From Treponema sp. UBA1226 (GTDB taxonomy: Bacteria; Spirochaetota; Spirochaetia; Treponematales; Treponemataceae), in assembly GCA_002309195.1 (NCBI GenBank), contig DBWY01000003.1, positions 98,135-162,134 of the forward strand: DNA of 64,000 nucleotides, written 5' to 3'. This document shows, piece after piece, positions 32,850-42,851 of this stretch. Each line of letters begins with the position of its first letter. Positions within the stretch are counted from its first letter, which is position 1. The notes below the pieces were generated by a model that did not search any database, was not told the origin of the DNA, and saw only the letters and a list, made by a program, of their open reading frames with translations. Both the position numbers and the translations under genes were made by a program.

Positions 32850-34571
32850 TCAGTTTTCCCACTCCATGATAGGCTCATCGATAGGCTTTCCACCCGGAAC
32901 CATTGGAAGAATCATTTCATCAATGTCAACTTTGGCATCGATTACGCAAGGCTTGTTAAGCGAAAGCGCCTTGTCAAAAGCCTTTGCGAACTGTTCAGAA
33001 TTTGATGCACGGAATGCATCGATTCCGTATGCATCAGCAAGCTTAAGCCAGTCCGGACCAAAGTCGAGTGTTGTCTGACTGTATCTGTTTCCATAGAAAA
33101 GCTTCTGCCACATGCGAACGTTACCAAGAGTACCGTTGTTTTCGATGACAATTATAATAGGAAGATTATAATGCGAAATTGTTGCAAGCTCGTTACAGTT
33201 CATTCTAAAACTTCCGTCGCCGGCAATATGAACTACGCGGGCTTTCGGATTTGCACACTGGATTCCGATTGCAGCACCTGTTCCAAATCCCATTGTTCCT
33301 AAGCCACCTGATGTATTGAACGTTCTTGGTTTTGTAAACGGATAGAACTGAGCAGTCCACATCTGGTGCTGACCAACTTCTGTCGTGATGAATGTATCTT
33401 CACCTGCAGCTTTGTTAATATATTCGCAGATAAATTTCGGATTAATAGAATCTTTAGGCTGCTTAAAATAACATGAAGGAACTTCTTTCATCCATCTGTG
33501 AACCATATCAAGCCACGGAGTGTGTTTTGCTTTACTTACATGCGGAATCAAAGCAGAAAGAACATTTTTTACGTCGCCTACAAGACTTTTGTCTGTCGTA
33601 ACGTTTTTGTTTATTTCTGCAGGATCAACATCGATATGAAGAATCTTTGAGTTAGCTGCAAAACGCGAAGGATCTCCGAGAACACGGTCACTGAACCTTG
33701 CACCAATTGCAATAACTAAGTCGCTGTTTGTAATTGCAAAGTTCGAAGCCTTTGTTCCGTGCATGCCGACCATCCATGTACACAAAGGATGTGTTGCAGG
33801 GAAAACATCGCGGCCCATAAGACTTTCTGAAACAGGAATGTCTGCTTTTTCTGCGAGAGCCAGAAGTTCTTTTTCTGCCCCGGAAATTTTTACACCACCG
33901 CCTGCATAGATTACAGGACGTTCTGCGCTGTTGATTAATGCTGCAGCTTCTTTAATCTGTTCAGCTGTAGGAACTTTTACAGAAATCGCGCGCTTTAAGT
34001 TTGCATGATTGCCCGCATTTTTAATTACAGCTTCATCAGGATTTTTTAATGGTTCAAAATCATAGAGGGCTGCAGTAACATCTTTAGGAATATCGATGAG
34101 TACAGGCCCCGGACGACCAGACTTCGCAATCACAAATGCTTCGCGAATTGTTTCTGCAAGGTCCTTTACATCCATTACGATTGAGTTATGTTTTGTAATC
34201 GGCATTGTCACGCCGGTAATATCAATTTCCTGGAAAGAATCTTTTCCCAAAAGAGGTTTAATAACGTTACATGTAATTGCAACAATCGGAACGCTGTCCA
34301 TGTATGCGTTTGCAATTCCTGTTACGAGGTTTGTAGCACCAGGACCAGAAGTTGCCATGCAGACTCCGACTTTACCGGTTGAACGTGCATAACCGTCTGC
34401 AGCGTGACATGCTGCCTGTTCATGTGCGGTTAAAATGTGAGTTATTCTGTCAGAATTTTTATAAAGTTCATCGTAAATATTTAAGATTGCACCGCCCGGA
34501 TAACCGAAAACAGTCTTAACGCCCTGTTCAACAAGACATTCAATAACAATCTGAGCACCAGTAATTTTCAT
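32850..34571 (-). CDS. ilvB: Acetolactate synthase large subunit
   Basis: IlvB joins two pyruvates into acetolactate, the first step towards valine and leucine. The 573-residue protein has the three ThDP-enzyme domains: the catalytic glutamate lies in LTAHEQAACHAADGYA near 51, the FAD-binding middle domain has GGGVKISGAE, and the C-terminal ThDP/Mg loop is HIAGDGSFRMNCNELATIS with NNGTLG. The regulatory subunit gene ilvN is absent from the window. AGAGGT precedes the ATG. The biosynthetic form is favoured over the catabolic form (AlsS) by length and FAD features. Confidence 0.92.
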   Translation of the reverse strand: MKITGAQIVIECLVEQGVKTVFGYPGGAILNIYDELYKNSDRITHILTAHEQAACHAADGYARSTGKVGVCMATSGPGATNLVTGIANAYMDSVPIVAITCNVIKPLLGKDSFQEIDITGVTMPITKHNSIVMDVKDLAETIREAFVIAKSGRPGPVLIDIPKDVTAALYDFEPLKNPDEAVIKNAGNHANLKRAISVKVPTAEQIKEAAALINSAERPVIYAGGGVKISGAEKELLALAEKADIPVSESLMGRDVFPATHPLCTWMVGMHGTKASNFAITNSDLVIAIGARFSDRVLGDPSRFAANSKILHIDVDPAEINKNVTTDKSLVGDVKNVLSALIPHVSKAKHTPWLDMVHRWMKEVPSCYFKQPKDSINPKFICEYINKAAGEDTFITTEVGQHQMWTAQFYPFTKPRTFNTSGGLGTMGFGTGAAIGIQCANPKARVVHIAGDGSFRMNCNELATISHYNLPIIIVIENNGTLGNVRMWQKLFYGNRYSQTTLDFGPDWLKLADAYGIDAFRASNSEQFAKAFDKALSLNKPCVIDAKVDIDEMILPMVPGGKPIDEPIMEWEN

Positions 34572-34593
34572 CTTTACCTCTTATAGTTGTTCC

Positions 34594-34622
34594 ATAGTAA
34601 TGCTTTTTGAGAATATGTTCAA
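34594..34622 (-). promoter_or_regulatory. ilvB promoter
   Basis: Minus strand: TTGAAC, 17 bases, TACTAT, giving a short leader of about 16 bases with AGAGGT. There is no room for an attenuator or T-box. Confidence 0.55.
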
Positions 34623-34672
34623 GACTTTAAAAATAATTAATTTTTTAAGTGTGAATTACGCACGAAAAACTG

Positions 34673-35311
34673 CTAGATTGCGGCAAGTTTACTGATTTCT
34701 TCTTCTACCATTTTATAAAAGAGATCAATCTGGTAGACGTCCACAACCGCATGGTGAATCTGTATCGTAATCGGAATCATAAGACGGCCCTTAAAATCTT
34801 CTTCATATCTTCCCCATGAGATTCGTGGATTTGAGTCGCGTGAACTCATATAAGGAAGCGTAAGGTGTTCGTAATGCCTCATCGGGATGCCGTTAAGATA
34901 TATAAAGTTAAGGATGTCGGTATTTTCGAGCGAAGTTGGATTTTTTCTGCTCTTTTTACGTTCCTCATCCGCATATTTTAAATATGAATCCCAGTCCATA
35001 TTATGGTTGAGATAGCAGTAGCTGTATGAATTATCATCAAGAATTTCGATATTTGACGAAATACAGTTGTCGTATTCGATTATTCCGTCATTGTATATAC
35101 GCTGGCGAAATTCTGGAATTCTGTTTGCGGCAATTGATACTATATGGATGAATACCGTGTAAAAGGAAACTCCACGGCGCTTTGAAAACTCGACAGCCTT
35201 TTTTACGTCCATCTTAAGCGTTACAGAAAGGAATGGATTTTCCATCCTGTTAAAAAGCTTAAAAACCGGCAGACGCTTATATGTCGATAAATCAATTATC
35301 TTACATTCCAT
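34673..35311 (-). CDS. Chloramphenicol acetyltransferase-like protein
   Basis: This 212-residue protein has the type A CAT fold: SFYTVFIHIVSIAANRIPEFRQRI near 50-73 and the C-terminal active-site segment IHHAVVDVYQIDLF at about 185-198. The catalytic histidine and the structural aspartate of HHxxxD are kept, but the next residues, normally Gly-(Phe/Tyr)-His, are Val-Tyr-Gln. Many such genes in gut bacteria are called CAT without tested resistance, so the substrate is open. GGAGAG precedes the ATG. The gene is monocistronic, with a hairpin in its leader, and is not flanked by mobile DNA. Confidence 0.75.
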   Translation of the reverse strand: MECKIIDLSTYKRLPVFKLFNRMENPFLSVTLKMDVKKAVEFSKRRGVSFYTVFIHIVSIAANRIPEFRQRIYNDGIIEYDNCISSNIEILDDNSYSYCYLNHNMDWDSYLKYADEERKKSRKNPTSLENTDILNFIYLNGIPMRHYEHLTLPYMSSRDSNPRISWGRYEEDFKGRLMIPITIQIHHAVVDVYQIDLFYKMVEEEISKLAAI

Positions 35312-35343
35312 AATTAACTCTCCATAATTACTTTTTTCTATTT

Positions 35344-35367
35344 TCTCTAAAATGTAGTTTTTAGAGA
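35344..35367. promoter_or_regulatory. Hairpin in the leader of the CAT-like gene
   Basis: TCTCTAAAA (35344-35352) and TTTTAGAGA (35359-35367) form a 9-bp perfect stem with a 6-base loop. It lies about 30 bases before the start codon. An adjacent AGAGA can form a competing stem, as in translation-attenuated cat genes. Confidence 0.5.
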
Positions 35368-35454
35368 TTCTCTATAATAATACAATTTTTTTAATTTTGT
35401 TCAAGTAAATTACTGCTACTAAATATATAAATAAGTATATTCTTATTTTGTTAC

Positions 35455-35483
35455 TCGACTATAAGGCTAATCTCGGGTAAAAT
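35455..35483 (+). promoter_or_regulatory. dnaE promoter, predicted leaderless
   Basis: TCGACT, 17 bases, TAAAAT, then 7 bases to the ATG at 35491. No ribosome-binding site. Confidence 0.55.
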
Positions 35484-35490
35484 ACAGAAT

Positions 35491-38400
35491 ATGGCAGACA
35501 TTCATATTTTCCCAGACGCACCGGAAGGAACGCCGGTTTCTAATTTTGTTCACCTTCATGTACACTCTGATTACTCGCTTCTCGACAGCTGTGCAAAGCT
35601 TGATGACTTGATTGCAAAAGCAAAGAGCCTCAATATGCCGGCGCTCGCCCTTACCGACCACGGAAACATGTTTGGTGTACTTAATTTTGAGCACATCTGC
35701 CACGCAAACGGGATTAACCCCATCGTCGGTGAAGAATTTTATGTCGCTTACGGAAGCCATTTAGAAAAAAATGACGTACCCTACTCGCGAAAAGGCGAGG
35801 ATGGCGAGCGCCATGCCCATTACTTTCACCTGATTCTTCTGTGCGAAAACGAAACCGGCTACAAAAATATGAGCTGGCTTTCTTCCATCGGCTTTACAGA
35901 AGGAATGTACTACGGCAAACCTCGAATCGATTTTGAGCTTCTCGAAAAATATCATGAAGGGCTTGTATGTTGTTCAGCATGTATCGCAGGAGAACTGCCG
36001 CAGCTTTTACTTGCAGGAAAAGATGATGAAGCAAAAGAACTTGCTTTAAAATATAAAAATCTTTTTGGGCCGGATCACTATTATATTGAGATTCAGGATC
36101 ACGGACTCGAAGAACAGAAATTTGTAAATAAAAAATTAATTGCACTTGCACATGAACTTGATATTCCGCTTGTAGCTACAAACGATGTTCATTATATAGA
36201 AAAAGAAGATGCTGTTGCGCAGGATGTTTTACGCTGCATCGGATTTAAAAAACTTTACAACGAACCGCATCAGACGATGGGTGGAGCAGGAAACGACAAC
36301 TGGTATTTTAAAACAGAAGAAGAAATGCGCTCTCTCTTTCCTGACTGTCCCGAAGCAATAGAGAATACAATTAAAATCGCAAACATGTGTAATCTTACGA
36401 TTCCGCAGTACAAAACTCAGGAATTAAAAGATTGTCTTCCGCGATTTAAATTACCGGATGAGTTCTGCACACATGGTGACGATTATAAATCTGATCAGGA
36501 TGATTATGTACGCCACATTGTCGAAGAAGGATTAAAAAAACGATATAAAGAAATTACTCCAGAGATCCGCGAAAGAGCCGAATACGAATTAGGAATTATT
36601 TTTCAGATGGGATTTTCCGGATACTTTCTTATCGTATGGGAATTTATCAACTGGGCAAAATCTACATGGGATAATGTAAACAACAGACCAAAGCCTTACA
36701 TTCCTATCGGACCTGGACGAGGTTCGGGAGCAGGTTCTCTTGTTGCTTATGCGATGACGATTACCGACATCGATCCTTTTAAATACGGACTTATCTTTGA
36801 ACGATTCTTAAATCCTGAACGTGTATCAATGCCAGATTTTGACGTTGATATGGATTTCGACTTCAGGCAGGATATCATTCAGCATACGAGAGATCTTTAC
36901 GGAGATTCGCAGGTAGGACACATCGTAACATTCGGTACTTTAAAAGCAAAACAGGTACTTGCAGATGTTGGACGTGTTTTAAATATTCCGCTTGCAGAAG
37001 TAAACATGTTAAAAAAATGTATTCCTGACAACCCTAAGGCAAAGTTAAAGAATGCATTTGAACCTGCTAATGACAAGTTTCCTGACGGCGGACAGTTGAT
37101 TCAGTATAAAGATGATCCAAGATACCAGCAGCTTTTTAAGCTTGCATTTAAACTCGAAAACATAAACCGCAATACCGGTCTTCATGCTTCGGGAATGGTA
37201 ATCGGACTTACAGCACTTCCTAACTGGGCACCGGTATTTGTTGCAGAAGGTAAAGTTGCAGTTCAGTATACGATGGATATCATCGAACCGTGTGGACTTG
37301 TAAAGTTTGACTATCTTGGATTAAAAACACTTTCGTTAATCCGTTATACAGAAAACATCATAAACAAACATAAAAAACCTGGCGAACCGGATTTTTTAAC
37401 TTCTGAAGTTTCTGAAACAGATGAAAAAACTTTTGATTTGTTTGACAGAGGAGATTCTGTTGCAGTATTCCAGTTTGAAAGTGCCGGCATGCAGAAAATT
37501 CTTAGACAGGCAAAGCCACGCCGTATTGAAGAACTTGTTGCGTTAAACGCACTTTACCGCCCGGGTCCATTGGATTATATTCCGCAGTACATCGACGGAA
37601 AATGGAAACCAGAAACAATCCACTACCCTGACCCATGTCTTGAAGACATTCTAAAAGAAACTTACGGTGTAATGGTTTATCAGGAACAGGTAATGCAGGT
37701 TTCACAGCGCATTGCAGGATTCTCTCTGGGTGGTGCAGACATGCTTCGCCGTGCAATGGGAAAAAAGAAACCAGAAGTTTTGATGGGAAAGAAAAAAGAA
37801 TTTATCGAAGGAGCTTTAAAGCAGGGCTTTACAGAACAGCATGCCGATGAAATTTTTGAAATCATGATTCCGTTTGCAGGATACGGATTTAATAAATCTC
37901 ACGCCGCAGCTTATTCTGTTCTTGCTTACAGAACAGGATGGCTTAAAGCACATTACCCTGCAGAGTTCATGGCTGCAAACCTTACAAACGAAATTACTTC
38001 GACAGACGGTCTTCCTTTTTACATTGCAGAAGCAAGACGAATCGGTATTGCAGTAGACCCGCCTGACGTAAACCGCTCTGATATCATTTTTGACGTTGTC
38101 GACGGAAGAATCGTTTTTGGTCTTAAAGGAATTAAGGGAATGGGAGACGGTGCTTCTGCTGCAATTGTTGCAGAACGCGAAGAAAACGGTCCTTATAAAT
38201 CATTCATCGATTTTATTGAGCGAGTCGGAATAAAAGTAGTTGACGGCAAACGCGCTGTAAACAACAAAGCGATTGAAGTCCTCATAAAAACAGGCGGCTT
38301 TGATCATGTTGGAGAAGCAGAAGGAAAAGTTTACAACCGCCCTACACTTTTACAGAATATGGAACGAGCCGTAGATTATGCAGAAGCAAAACACCACGGC

Positions 38401-39186
38401 TCAGAAAACGGACAGGTTTCTCTCTTTGAAGAATCCGGCGAAAAAGAATTTGTAGATTTTGAATTTGAAGAAGTAGAAGATCTCCCTACGATGGAAAAAC
38501 TCAATATGGAAAAAGAATGTATCGGAATCTACATTTCGGGACATCCTCTTGATGATTACAGAAAAGCAATTGAACAGTCTGCTACGATTACATCAAAAAC
38601 CTGGGAACGCGAAGCAAAGCTTACGAAAGAACAGAATGCATCGCAGGCAGATAACTCAAATCCATGGCAGAGAAGAAACAGCGGTAAAACCTACATCGTT
38701 ATCGGAATGATTACCGAGCTTCGTGTAATAAGAACAAAGAAAGGCGATGAGATGGCGTTTGTAAAACTCGAAGACTTTGATGGAACTATGGACCTTACTT
38801 TCTTTCCAAAAACATGGGGAACGCTTCGAAGCCAGATAGAAGTTGATAAAGTATATGCATTTAAGGGAAAACTTGACGCTCCGGAAAATCGTCCTGACGC
38901 TTCTTTAATCGTAGATTCCCTTGAGGATATAAACGCACTGCAGGTACGTTCAATCCACGAACTTCATATCCAGATGGAAAGTAATTTTAAGGATGAGATT
39001 GAAATCCAGAAGTTAAGGGATTTTTTATTTGGCACTCAAGGCAATTGTTCAGTATATTTTCATATAGAGACAGGAAACGGTTCTTTTACTGTTAAGGCAA
39101 ATACACAGATGACAGCTCCGAGCGATGAAGAGTTTATCGATTCTCTGCGTAACATTCCTTATGTAAAGGATGTCTGGACAGCTTAA
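35491..39186 (+). CDS. dnaE: DNA polymerase III alpha subunit
   Basis: DnaE is the replicative polymerase. The 1231-residue protein has the N-terminal PHP domain (FVHLHVHSDYSLLDS near 18-32, LALTDHGNMFG), the palm with catalytic aspartates in PDFDVDMDF at 448-456, the GPGRGSGAGS motif before it, the fingers, the tandem helix-hairpin-helix region, an OB fold near 1070-1150 (KTYIVIGMITELRVIRTKKGDEMAFVKLEDFDG), and a C-terminal tau-binding tail. Length is slightly above that of E. coli. It is a DnaE1 type and not PolC. The start is the ATG 7 bases after the -10 box. A YggT gene follows after 20 bases. Confidence 0.97.
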   Translation: MADIHIFPDAPEGTPVSNFVHLHVHSDYSLLDSCAKLDDLIAKAKSLNMPALALTDHGNMFGVLNFEHICHANGINPIVGEEFYVAYGSHLEKNDVPYSRKGEDGERHAHYFHLILLCENETGYKNMSWLSSIGFTEGMYYGKPRIDFELLEKYHEGLVCCSACIAGELPQLLLAGKDDEAKELALKYKNLFGPDHYYIEIQDHGLEEQKFVNKKLIALAHELDIPLVATNDVHYIEKEDAVAQDVLRCIGFKKLYNEPHQTMGGAGNDNWYFKTEEEMRSLFPDCPEAIENTIKIANMCNLTIPQYKTQELKDCLPRFKLPDEFCTHGDDYKSDQDDYVRHIVEEGLKKRYKEITPEIRERAEYELGIIFQMGFSGYFLIVWEFINWAKSTWDNVNNRPKPYIPIGPGRGSGAGSLVAYAMTITDIDPFKYGLIFERFLNPERVSMPDFDVDMDFDFRQDIIQHTRDLYGDSQVGHIVTFGTLKAKQVLADVGRVLNIPLAEVNMLKKCIPDNPKAKLKNAFEPANDKFPDGGQLIQYKDDPRYQQLFKLAFKLENINRNTGLHASGMVIGLTALPNWAPVFVAEGKVAVQYTMDIIEPCGLVKFDYLGLKTLSLIRYTENIINKHKKPGEPDFLTSEVSETDEKTFDLFDRGDSVAVFQFESAGMQKILRQAKPRRIEELVALNALYRPGPLDYIPQYIDGKWKPETIHYPDPCLEDILKETYGVMVYQEQVMQVSQRIAGFSLGGADMLRRAMGKKKPEVLMGKKKEFIEGALKQGFTEQHADEIFEIMIPFAGYGFNKSHAAAYSVLAYRTGWLKAHYPAEFMAANLTNEITSTDGLPFYIAEARRIGIAVDPPDVNRSDIIFDVVDGRIVFGLKGIKGMGDGASAAIVAEREENGPYKSFIDFIERVGIKVVDGKRAVNNKAIEVLIKTGGFDHVGEAEGKVYNRPTLLQNMERAVDYAEAKHHGSENGQVSLFEESGEKEFVDFEFEEVEDLPTMEKLNMEKECIGIYISGHPLDDYRKAIEQSATITSKTWEREAKLTKEQNASQADNSNPWQRRNSGKTYIVIGMITELRVIRTKKGDEMAFVKLEDFDGTMDLTFFPKTWGTLRSQIEVDKVYAFKGKLDAPENRPDASLIVDSLEDINALQVRSIHELHIQMESNFKDEIEIQKLRDFLFGTQGNCSVYFHIETGNGSFTVKANTQMTAPSDEEFIDSLRNIPYVKDVWTA

Positions 39187-39206
39187 TTTTTTTTGGATGG
39201 TAATAT

Positions 39207-39806
39207 ATGAATACACTCAAAACAGTTTTTTCGATTCTTGCAACATTAATTTTATTTTACGGTTTTGCATGTTCTATAAGAATAATTTTTTCGTGGATTC
39301 CTGATTTTAAAAACGGCTTTACGAATTTCCTTTCAAAAATATGCGATCCGTATTTAGATTTTTTTGACAGACACACTCCGCTTTATATAGGCGAATTTAA
39401 TTTTTCGTGCCTCGTTGCTTTAGCTGTTTTAAGTTTCTTTTCAATACTCTTTTTTAATCTTTCTGTTTCACTTACACTGACTTTTGCATCGGTCTTTGCA
39501 CTGATAGTAACCACAATAGAGCATATCGGTTCTTCAATTCTTTTCTGGTTTATAATTATTCTTATAATCCGATTAGTTATTCTTATTTTTCAAAGAAATT
39601 CTTACAATGGTTCAGAATTTATAAAGCGTTTTGATTATGCTTTAAATCCAATCGTTTATCGTATCGCACGCACTTTTACAGGCGGCAAGCTGGTTTCTTA
39701 TAAAGCAACTTTAATTATTTCGATAATTGCACTTATTGCAGCTTATATAATAATCCAGATTTTCTTTATACACCTCATTCGTCTTATTATGTTGATTCCA
39801 TTTTAA
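39207..39806 (+). CDS. YggT-family membrane protein
   Basis: This 199-residue protein holds two YggT-like repeats. Each has a pair of membrane segments (near 5-25 and 68-105, then 110-130 and 163-195) around a motif of the type RIIFSWIP ... KICDPYLDFFD and RFDYALNPIVYRIARTFTGGK. YggT proteins act in the cell membrane and are linked to osmotic tolerance and cell-division or envelope functions; the precise job is unknown. GGATGG lies before the ATG. It sits between dnaE and recG on one transcript. Confidence 0.75.
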   Translation: MNTLKTVFSILATLILFYGFACSIRIIFSWIPDFKNGFTNFLSKICDPYLDFFDRHTPLYIGEFNFSCLVALAVLSFFSILFFNLSVSLTLTFASVFALIVTTIEHIGSSILFWFIIILIIRLVILIFQRNSYNGSEFIKRFDYALNPIVYRIARTFTGGKLVSYKATLIISIIALIAAYIIIQIFFIHLIRLIMLIPF

Positions 39807-39826
39807 TCATAAGCGGAATAAAACAA

Positions 39827-41959
39827 ATGAAGATTGCGGATATCAAAAATCCTGTTTCTACTCTTTCGGGAGCAGGTCCTGCTACAGTTAAAGCTTTATC
39901 AAACTTAAATATTTTTACAATCGGTGACCTTCTTTCTTTTTATCCGAGAGATTACGAAGACAGAAGCCACCGCGTTTCTCTAAATCAATTTGAACTTTCA
40001 AAAAAAATTCATACAGCGGCAAAAGTAATTTCTCACGAATACTTCGGCTACGGAAAAATGAAGACTCTTAAAATCATAATCCGGGACGAAACAGGTTCTG
40101 CTTCGCTTATTGCCTTTAACAGAAATTTCTTAGAAAAGTCACTCCCTGTAGGATCAATCATAAGCGTAACAGGAACTTTTGCCGTAAAATACAATGAGCT
40201 GCAGTCATCAAGCTTCGAAGCTGTCATGATAAGTCCTGACGGGAACCTTGAAGATTATAAAAATACAATTCTTCCTGACTCAGGAATAATTCCCGTTTAC
40301 CATCTTACTGCAGGAATTACAAGAAAGATTCTTACAAAGCTCATTTCTTCTGCATTAAAACAGTATGTAATTGGAATCGACAGCGAAGTTCCCGAAGATA
40401 TAATTAAAAAACGCGCTCTGCTTTCTAAAAAAGATGCGATAAAGAAAATACACCAGCCAGAAAACCTGCAGGATGTTACAGAAGCGCGAAAAACACTTAT
40501 CTATGAAGAACTTTATCTTTTTGAAAAAACAATGCTGAAAAGAGCTTACACTCATAAAGGCGCACTTCCAGGTATTGATTTTAAAGAAGATGCCAAAGAT
40601 GAAAGATGCGAAATTTCAGATACTCAGAATGACTTTTCCCCAAAACAGGCTGCCCTTCTTGAGACTCTTCCTTTTTCTCTTACAAAAGACCAGCTTGCGG
40701 TAATCTGTAAAATGAACGAAGAAATAGACAGAGGCTACAAAGAAAGAGCTTCTCTTACACAAGAATCAACTGCACCTCTTTTTACGATGCAGCGGCTATT
40801 ACAGGGAGATGTAGGCTCTGGGAAAACACTTGTTGCACTTTTTGCTTCTCTTCGTGTAATTGACTGGGGCGGTCAGGCGGTTTTTATGGCACCTACAGAA
40901 ATTCTTGCACGGCAGCACGCAGAAAACATCGCGCAGTATACAGAAAAGCTCGGTATTCGCGTTGCATTCCTTACAGGAAACGTAAAGGCTGCAGGAAGAA
41001 AAACATTGCTTAAAGCGCTCAAAGAAGGCGAAATAAATATTTTAATCGGAACACATGCAGTTTTTTCACGCGATGTAGTTTATAAAGATCTTCAGCTTGC
41101 GGTAATAGATGAACAGCACAGATTTGGAGTTTTACAGAGACAGGCGATTATCGAAAAAGGGAAGCAGCTTTTTAACAATACATACGCGTGTCCTCACCTT
41201 CTTATGATGAGCGCAACACCGATTCCGCAGACACTTGCGCTTACAGTTTTCGGAGACCTTGATATTTCTACGATAAAAACAATGCCAAAGGGAAGAAAAC
41301 CAGTAATCACATATCTTGTTTCTGAAGGACACGAACAGAATGCATACAACGCGGTGCGCCAGGAACTTGATAAAGGTCACCAGGCATATTTTGTTTATCC
41401 TGCAATCGAAGAATCAGAAGATGATACAGAAAACGAAAGCATAAAATCTGCAGAAAGAGCATTTGCAGAACTTTCGAAGAACTATTTTTCTAATTATAAA
41501 TGCGCGCTTATTCATTCAAAGATAGAAGAAGAACAACAGTCAAGAATTCTTGATGACTTTAGATACGGGAAAATCCAGCTTTTATTTGCTACGACTGTTG
41601 TAGAAGTCGGAGTTGATGTTTCAAACGCAACATGCATGGTAATAGAACAGGCAGACAGATTTGGTTTAAGCCAGCTGCATCAGCTTAGAGGACGAGTTGG
41701 ACGCGGCAGCAGTCAGGGATACTGCTTTCTCATTTACAGAAAAAATATTACCGAAAACGGAATCGAGCGCATAAAAGTTTTAAAAGAAACAACCGACGGT
41801 TTTGTAATTGCAGAAAAGGATTTAAAACTACGAGGTCCCGGAGAAATTACCGGAACAATTCAAAGCGGAGATTTACAGCTTGAAATTGCAGATTTCTCGC
41901 GAGACCACGAAATACTTCTTCTTGCAAGAGAAGATGCGCTTAAAAGTTTTTCGAATTAA
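39827..41959 (+). CDS. recG: ATP-dependent DNA helicase RecG
   Basis: RecG reverses stalled replication forks and branch-migrates Holliday junctions. The 710-residue protein has the N-terminal wedge/OB domain (KNPVSTLSGAGPATVKALSNLNIFTIGDLL near 7-36, ETGSASLIAFNR), then a superfamily 2 helicase core: Walker A QGDVGSGKTLVA, DEQHRFG, SATPIPQTLAL, and the C-terminal motifs VVEVGVDVSNATCMVIEQADRFGLSQLHQLRGRVGRG. Length is usual. GGA lies before the ATG. It ends only 3 bases from the convergent sigma factor gene, with no terminator between. Confidence 0.95.
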   Translation: MKIADIKNPVSTLSGAGPATVKALSNLNIFTIGDLLSFYPRDYEDRSHRVSLNQFELSKKIHTAAKVISHEYFGYGKMKTLKIIIRDETGSASLIAFNRNFLEKSLPVGSIISVTGTFAVKYNELQSSSFEAVMISPDGNLEDYKNTILPDSGIIPVYHLTAGITRKILTKLISSALKQYVIGIDSEVPEDIIKKRALLSKKDAIKKIHQPENLQDVTEARKTLIYEELYLFEKTMLKRAYTHKGALPGIDFKEDAKDERCEISDTQNDFSPKQAALLETLPFSLTKDQLAVICKMNEEIDRGYKERASLTQESTAPLFTMQRLLQGDVGSGKTLVALFASLRVIDWGGQAVFMAPTEILARQHAENIAQYTEKLGIRVAFLTGNVKAAGRKTLLKALKEGEINILIGTHAVFSRDVVYKDLQLAVIDEQHRFGVLQRQAIIEKGKQLFNNTYACPHLLMMSATPIPQTLALTVFGDLDISTIKTMPKGRKPVITYLVSEGHEQNAYNAVRQELDKGHQAYFVYPAIEESEDDTENESIKSAERAFAELSKNYFSNYKCALIHSKIEEEQQSRILDDFRYGKIQLLFATTVVEVGVDVSNATCMVIEQADRFGLSQLHQLRGRVGRGSSQGYCFLIYRKNITENGIERIKVLKETTDGFVIAEKDLKLRGPGEITGTIQSGDLQLEIADFSRDHEILLLAREDALKSFSN

Positions 41960-41962
41960 AAA

Positions 41963-42799
41963 TTAAGCAACATAAGTTTCGAGTATTCTGCTTCTTGCAG
42001 GATGCTGGAGTCTTACGATTGCATGTTTTTCGATCTGACGGATTCTTTCTTTTGTAAGATTACATACATCACCGATTTCTTTTAATGACATCGGTTTGTC
42101 TCCATCAAGACCATATCTTAAACGGATTACTTTCTGTTCATTAGGTTTTAAAGAATCAAGCACATCGTTGATATCATCTTTCATTGAAGAATTGATTACA
42201 TCTTCATCAGGATTTCCGTAGCGACTTTCTTCGATAAAGTCACCGATTGAAGAAGAATTATCGTCTTTACCAACAGATGCATCAAGAGAAATAAATTCTT
42301 TTGAAAGATTAAGCATATCGCGGATATGAGAAGGTTCAAGATTTAAAAGTGAACCAATCTCGCGTATTTCCTGTTCTTCTGTCTTGTTGTGACCGACAAT
42401 CTTTTTTGCGTTTTTAATCTGATTCAACTCGTTAACGCGGTTAAGAGGAAGTCTTATGCGAGAACCTTTTTCGCTGATTGCTTTTGTAATGCTCTGACGG
42501 ATCCACCATACTGCGTAAGAAATAAAATGATATCCTTTTGAAACATCAAAGCGATCGATTGCAGTCATAAGTCCGATGTTTCCTTCGCTTATGAGATCTG
42601 TAAGTTCAAGACCGCGGTTCTGATATTTTTTTGCAACATTTACGACAAAGCGCAGGTTGGATCTGACGATTTTATCTTTTGCTGCTTTAGAACCGTTCTG
42701 GGCTTCGAGCGCAAGAGCAGTTTCTTCTTCACGTGTTAAAAGCGGAATCGAATTAATTTCTTTGAGGTAGATTCCTAAGATTTCGTCGTCGTATTTCAT
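41963..42799 (-). CDS. Group-2 sigma-70-family factor (RpoS/RpoD-like)
   Basis: This 278-residue sigma factor has regions 1.2 (ILGIYLKEINSIPLLTREEE), 2.1-2.4 (RSNLRFVVNVAKKYQNRGLELTDLISEGNIGLMTAIDRFD, FISYAVWWIRQSI), 3 and 4 (RLRYGLDGDKPMSLKEIGDVCNLTKERIRQIE). Region 1.1 and the long insertion of the primary factor are missing, so it is an alternative, RpoS-sized factor. It probably recognises promoters close to the sigma-70 consensus. GGGAG lies 6 bases before the ATG. The promoter upstream is of the sigma-54 type, with palindromic sites further up, so it is likely switched on by an enhancer-binding protein. Confidence 0.85.
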   Translation of the reverse strand: MKYDDEILGIYLKEINSIPLLTREEETALALEAQNGSKAAKDKIVRSNLRFVVNVAKKYQNRGLELTDLISEGNIGLMTAIDRFDVSKGYHFISYAVWWIRQSITKAISEKGSRIRLPLNRVNELNQIKNAKKIVGHNKTEEQEIREIGSLLNLEPSHIRDMLNLSKEFISLDASVGKDDNSSSIGDFIEESRYGNPDEDVINSSMKDDINDVLDSLKPNEQKVIRLRYGLDGDKPMSLKEIGDVCNLTKERIRQIEKHAIVRLQHPARSRILETYVA

Positions 42800-42851
42800 C
42801 GCATTCTCCCGAATTTTAATTTAAAAGCACATTGTCTTTGCCATATATCAA

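Noticed and set aside
39028..39046. TGGCAC inside dnaE as a second sigma-54 promoter
   Set aside because: The -12 element is absent at the required spacing and the site lies inside coding sequence.
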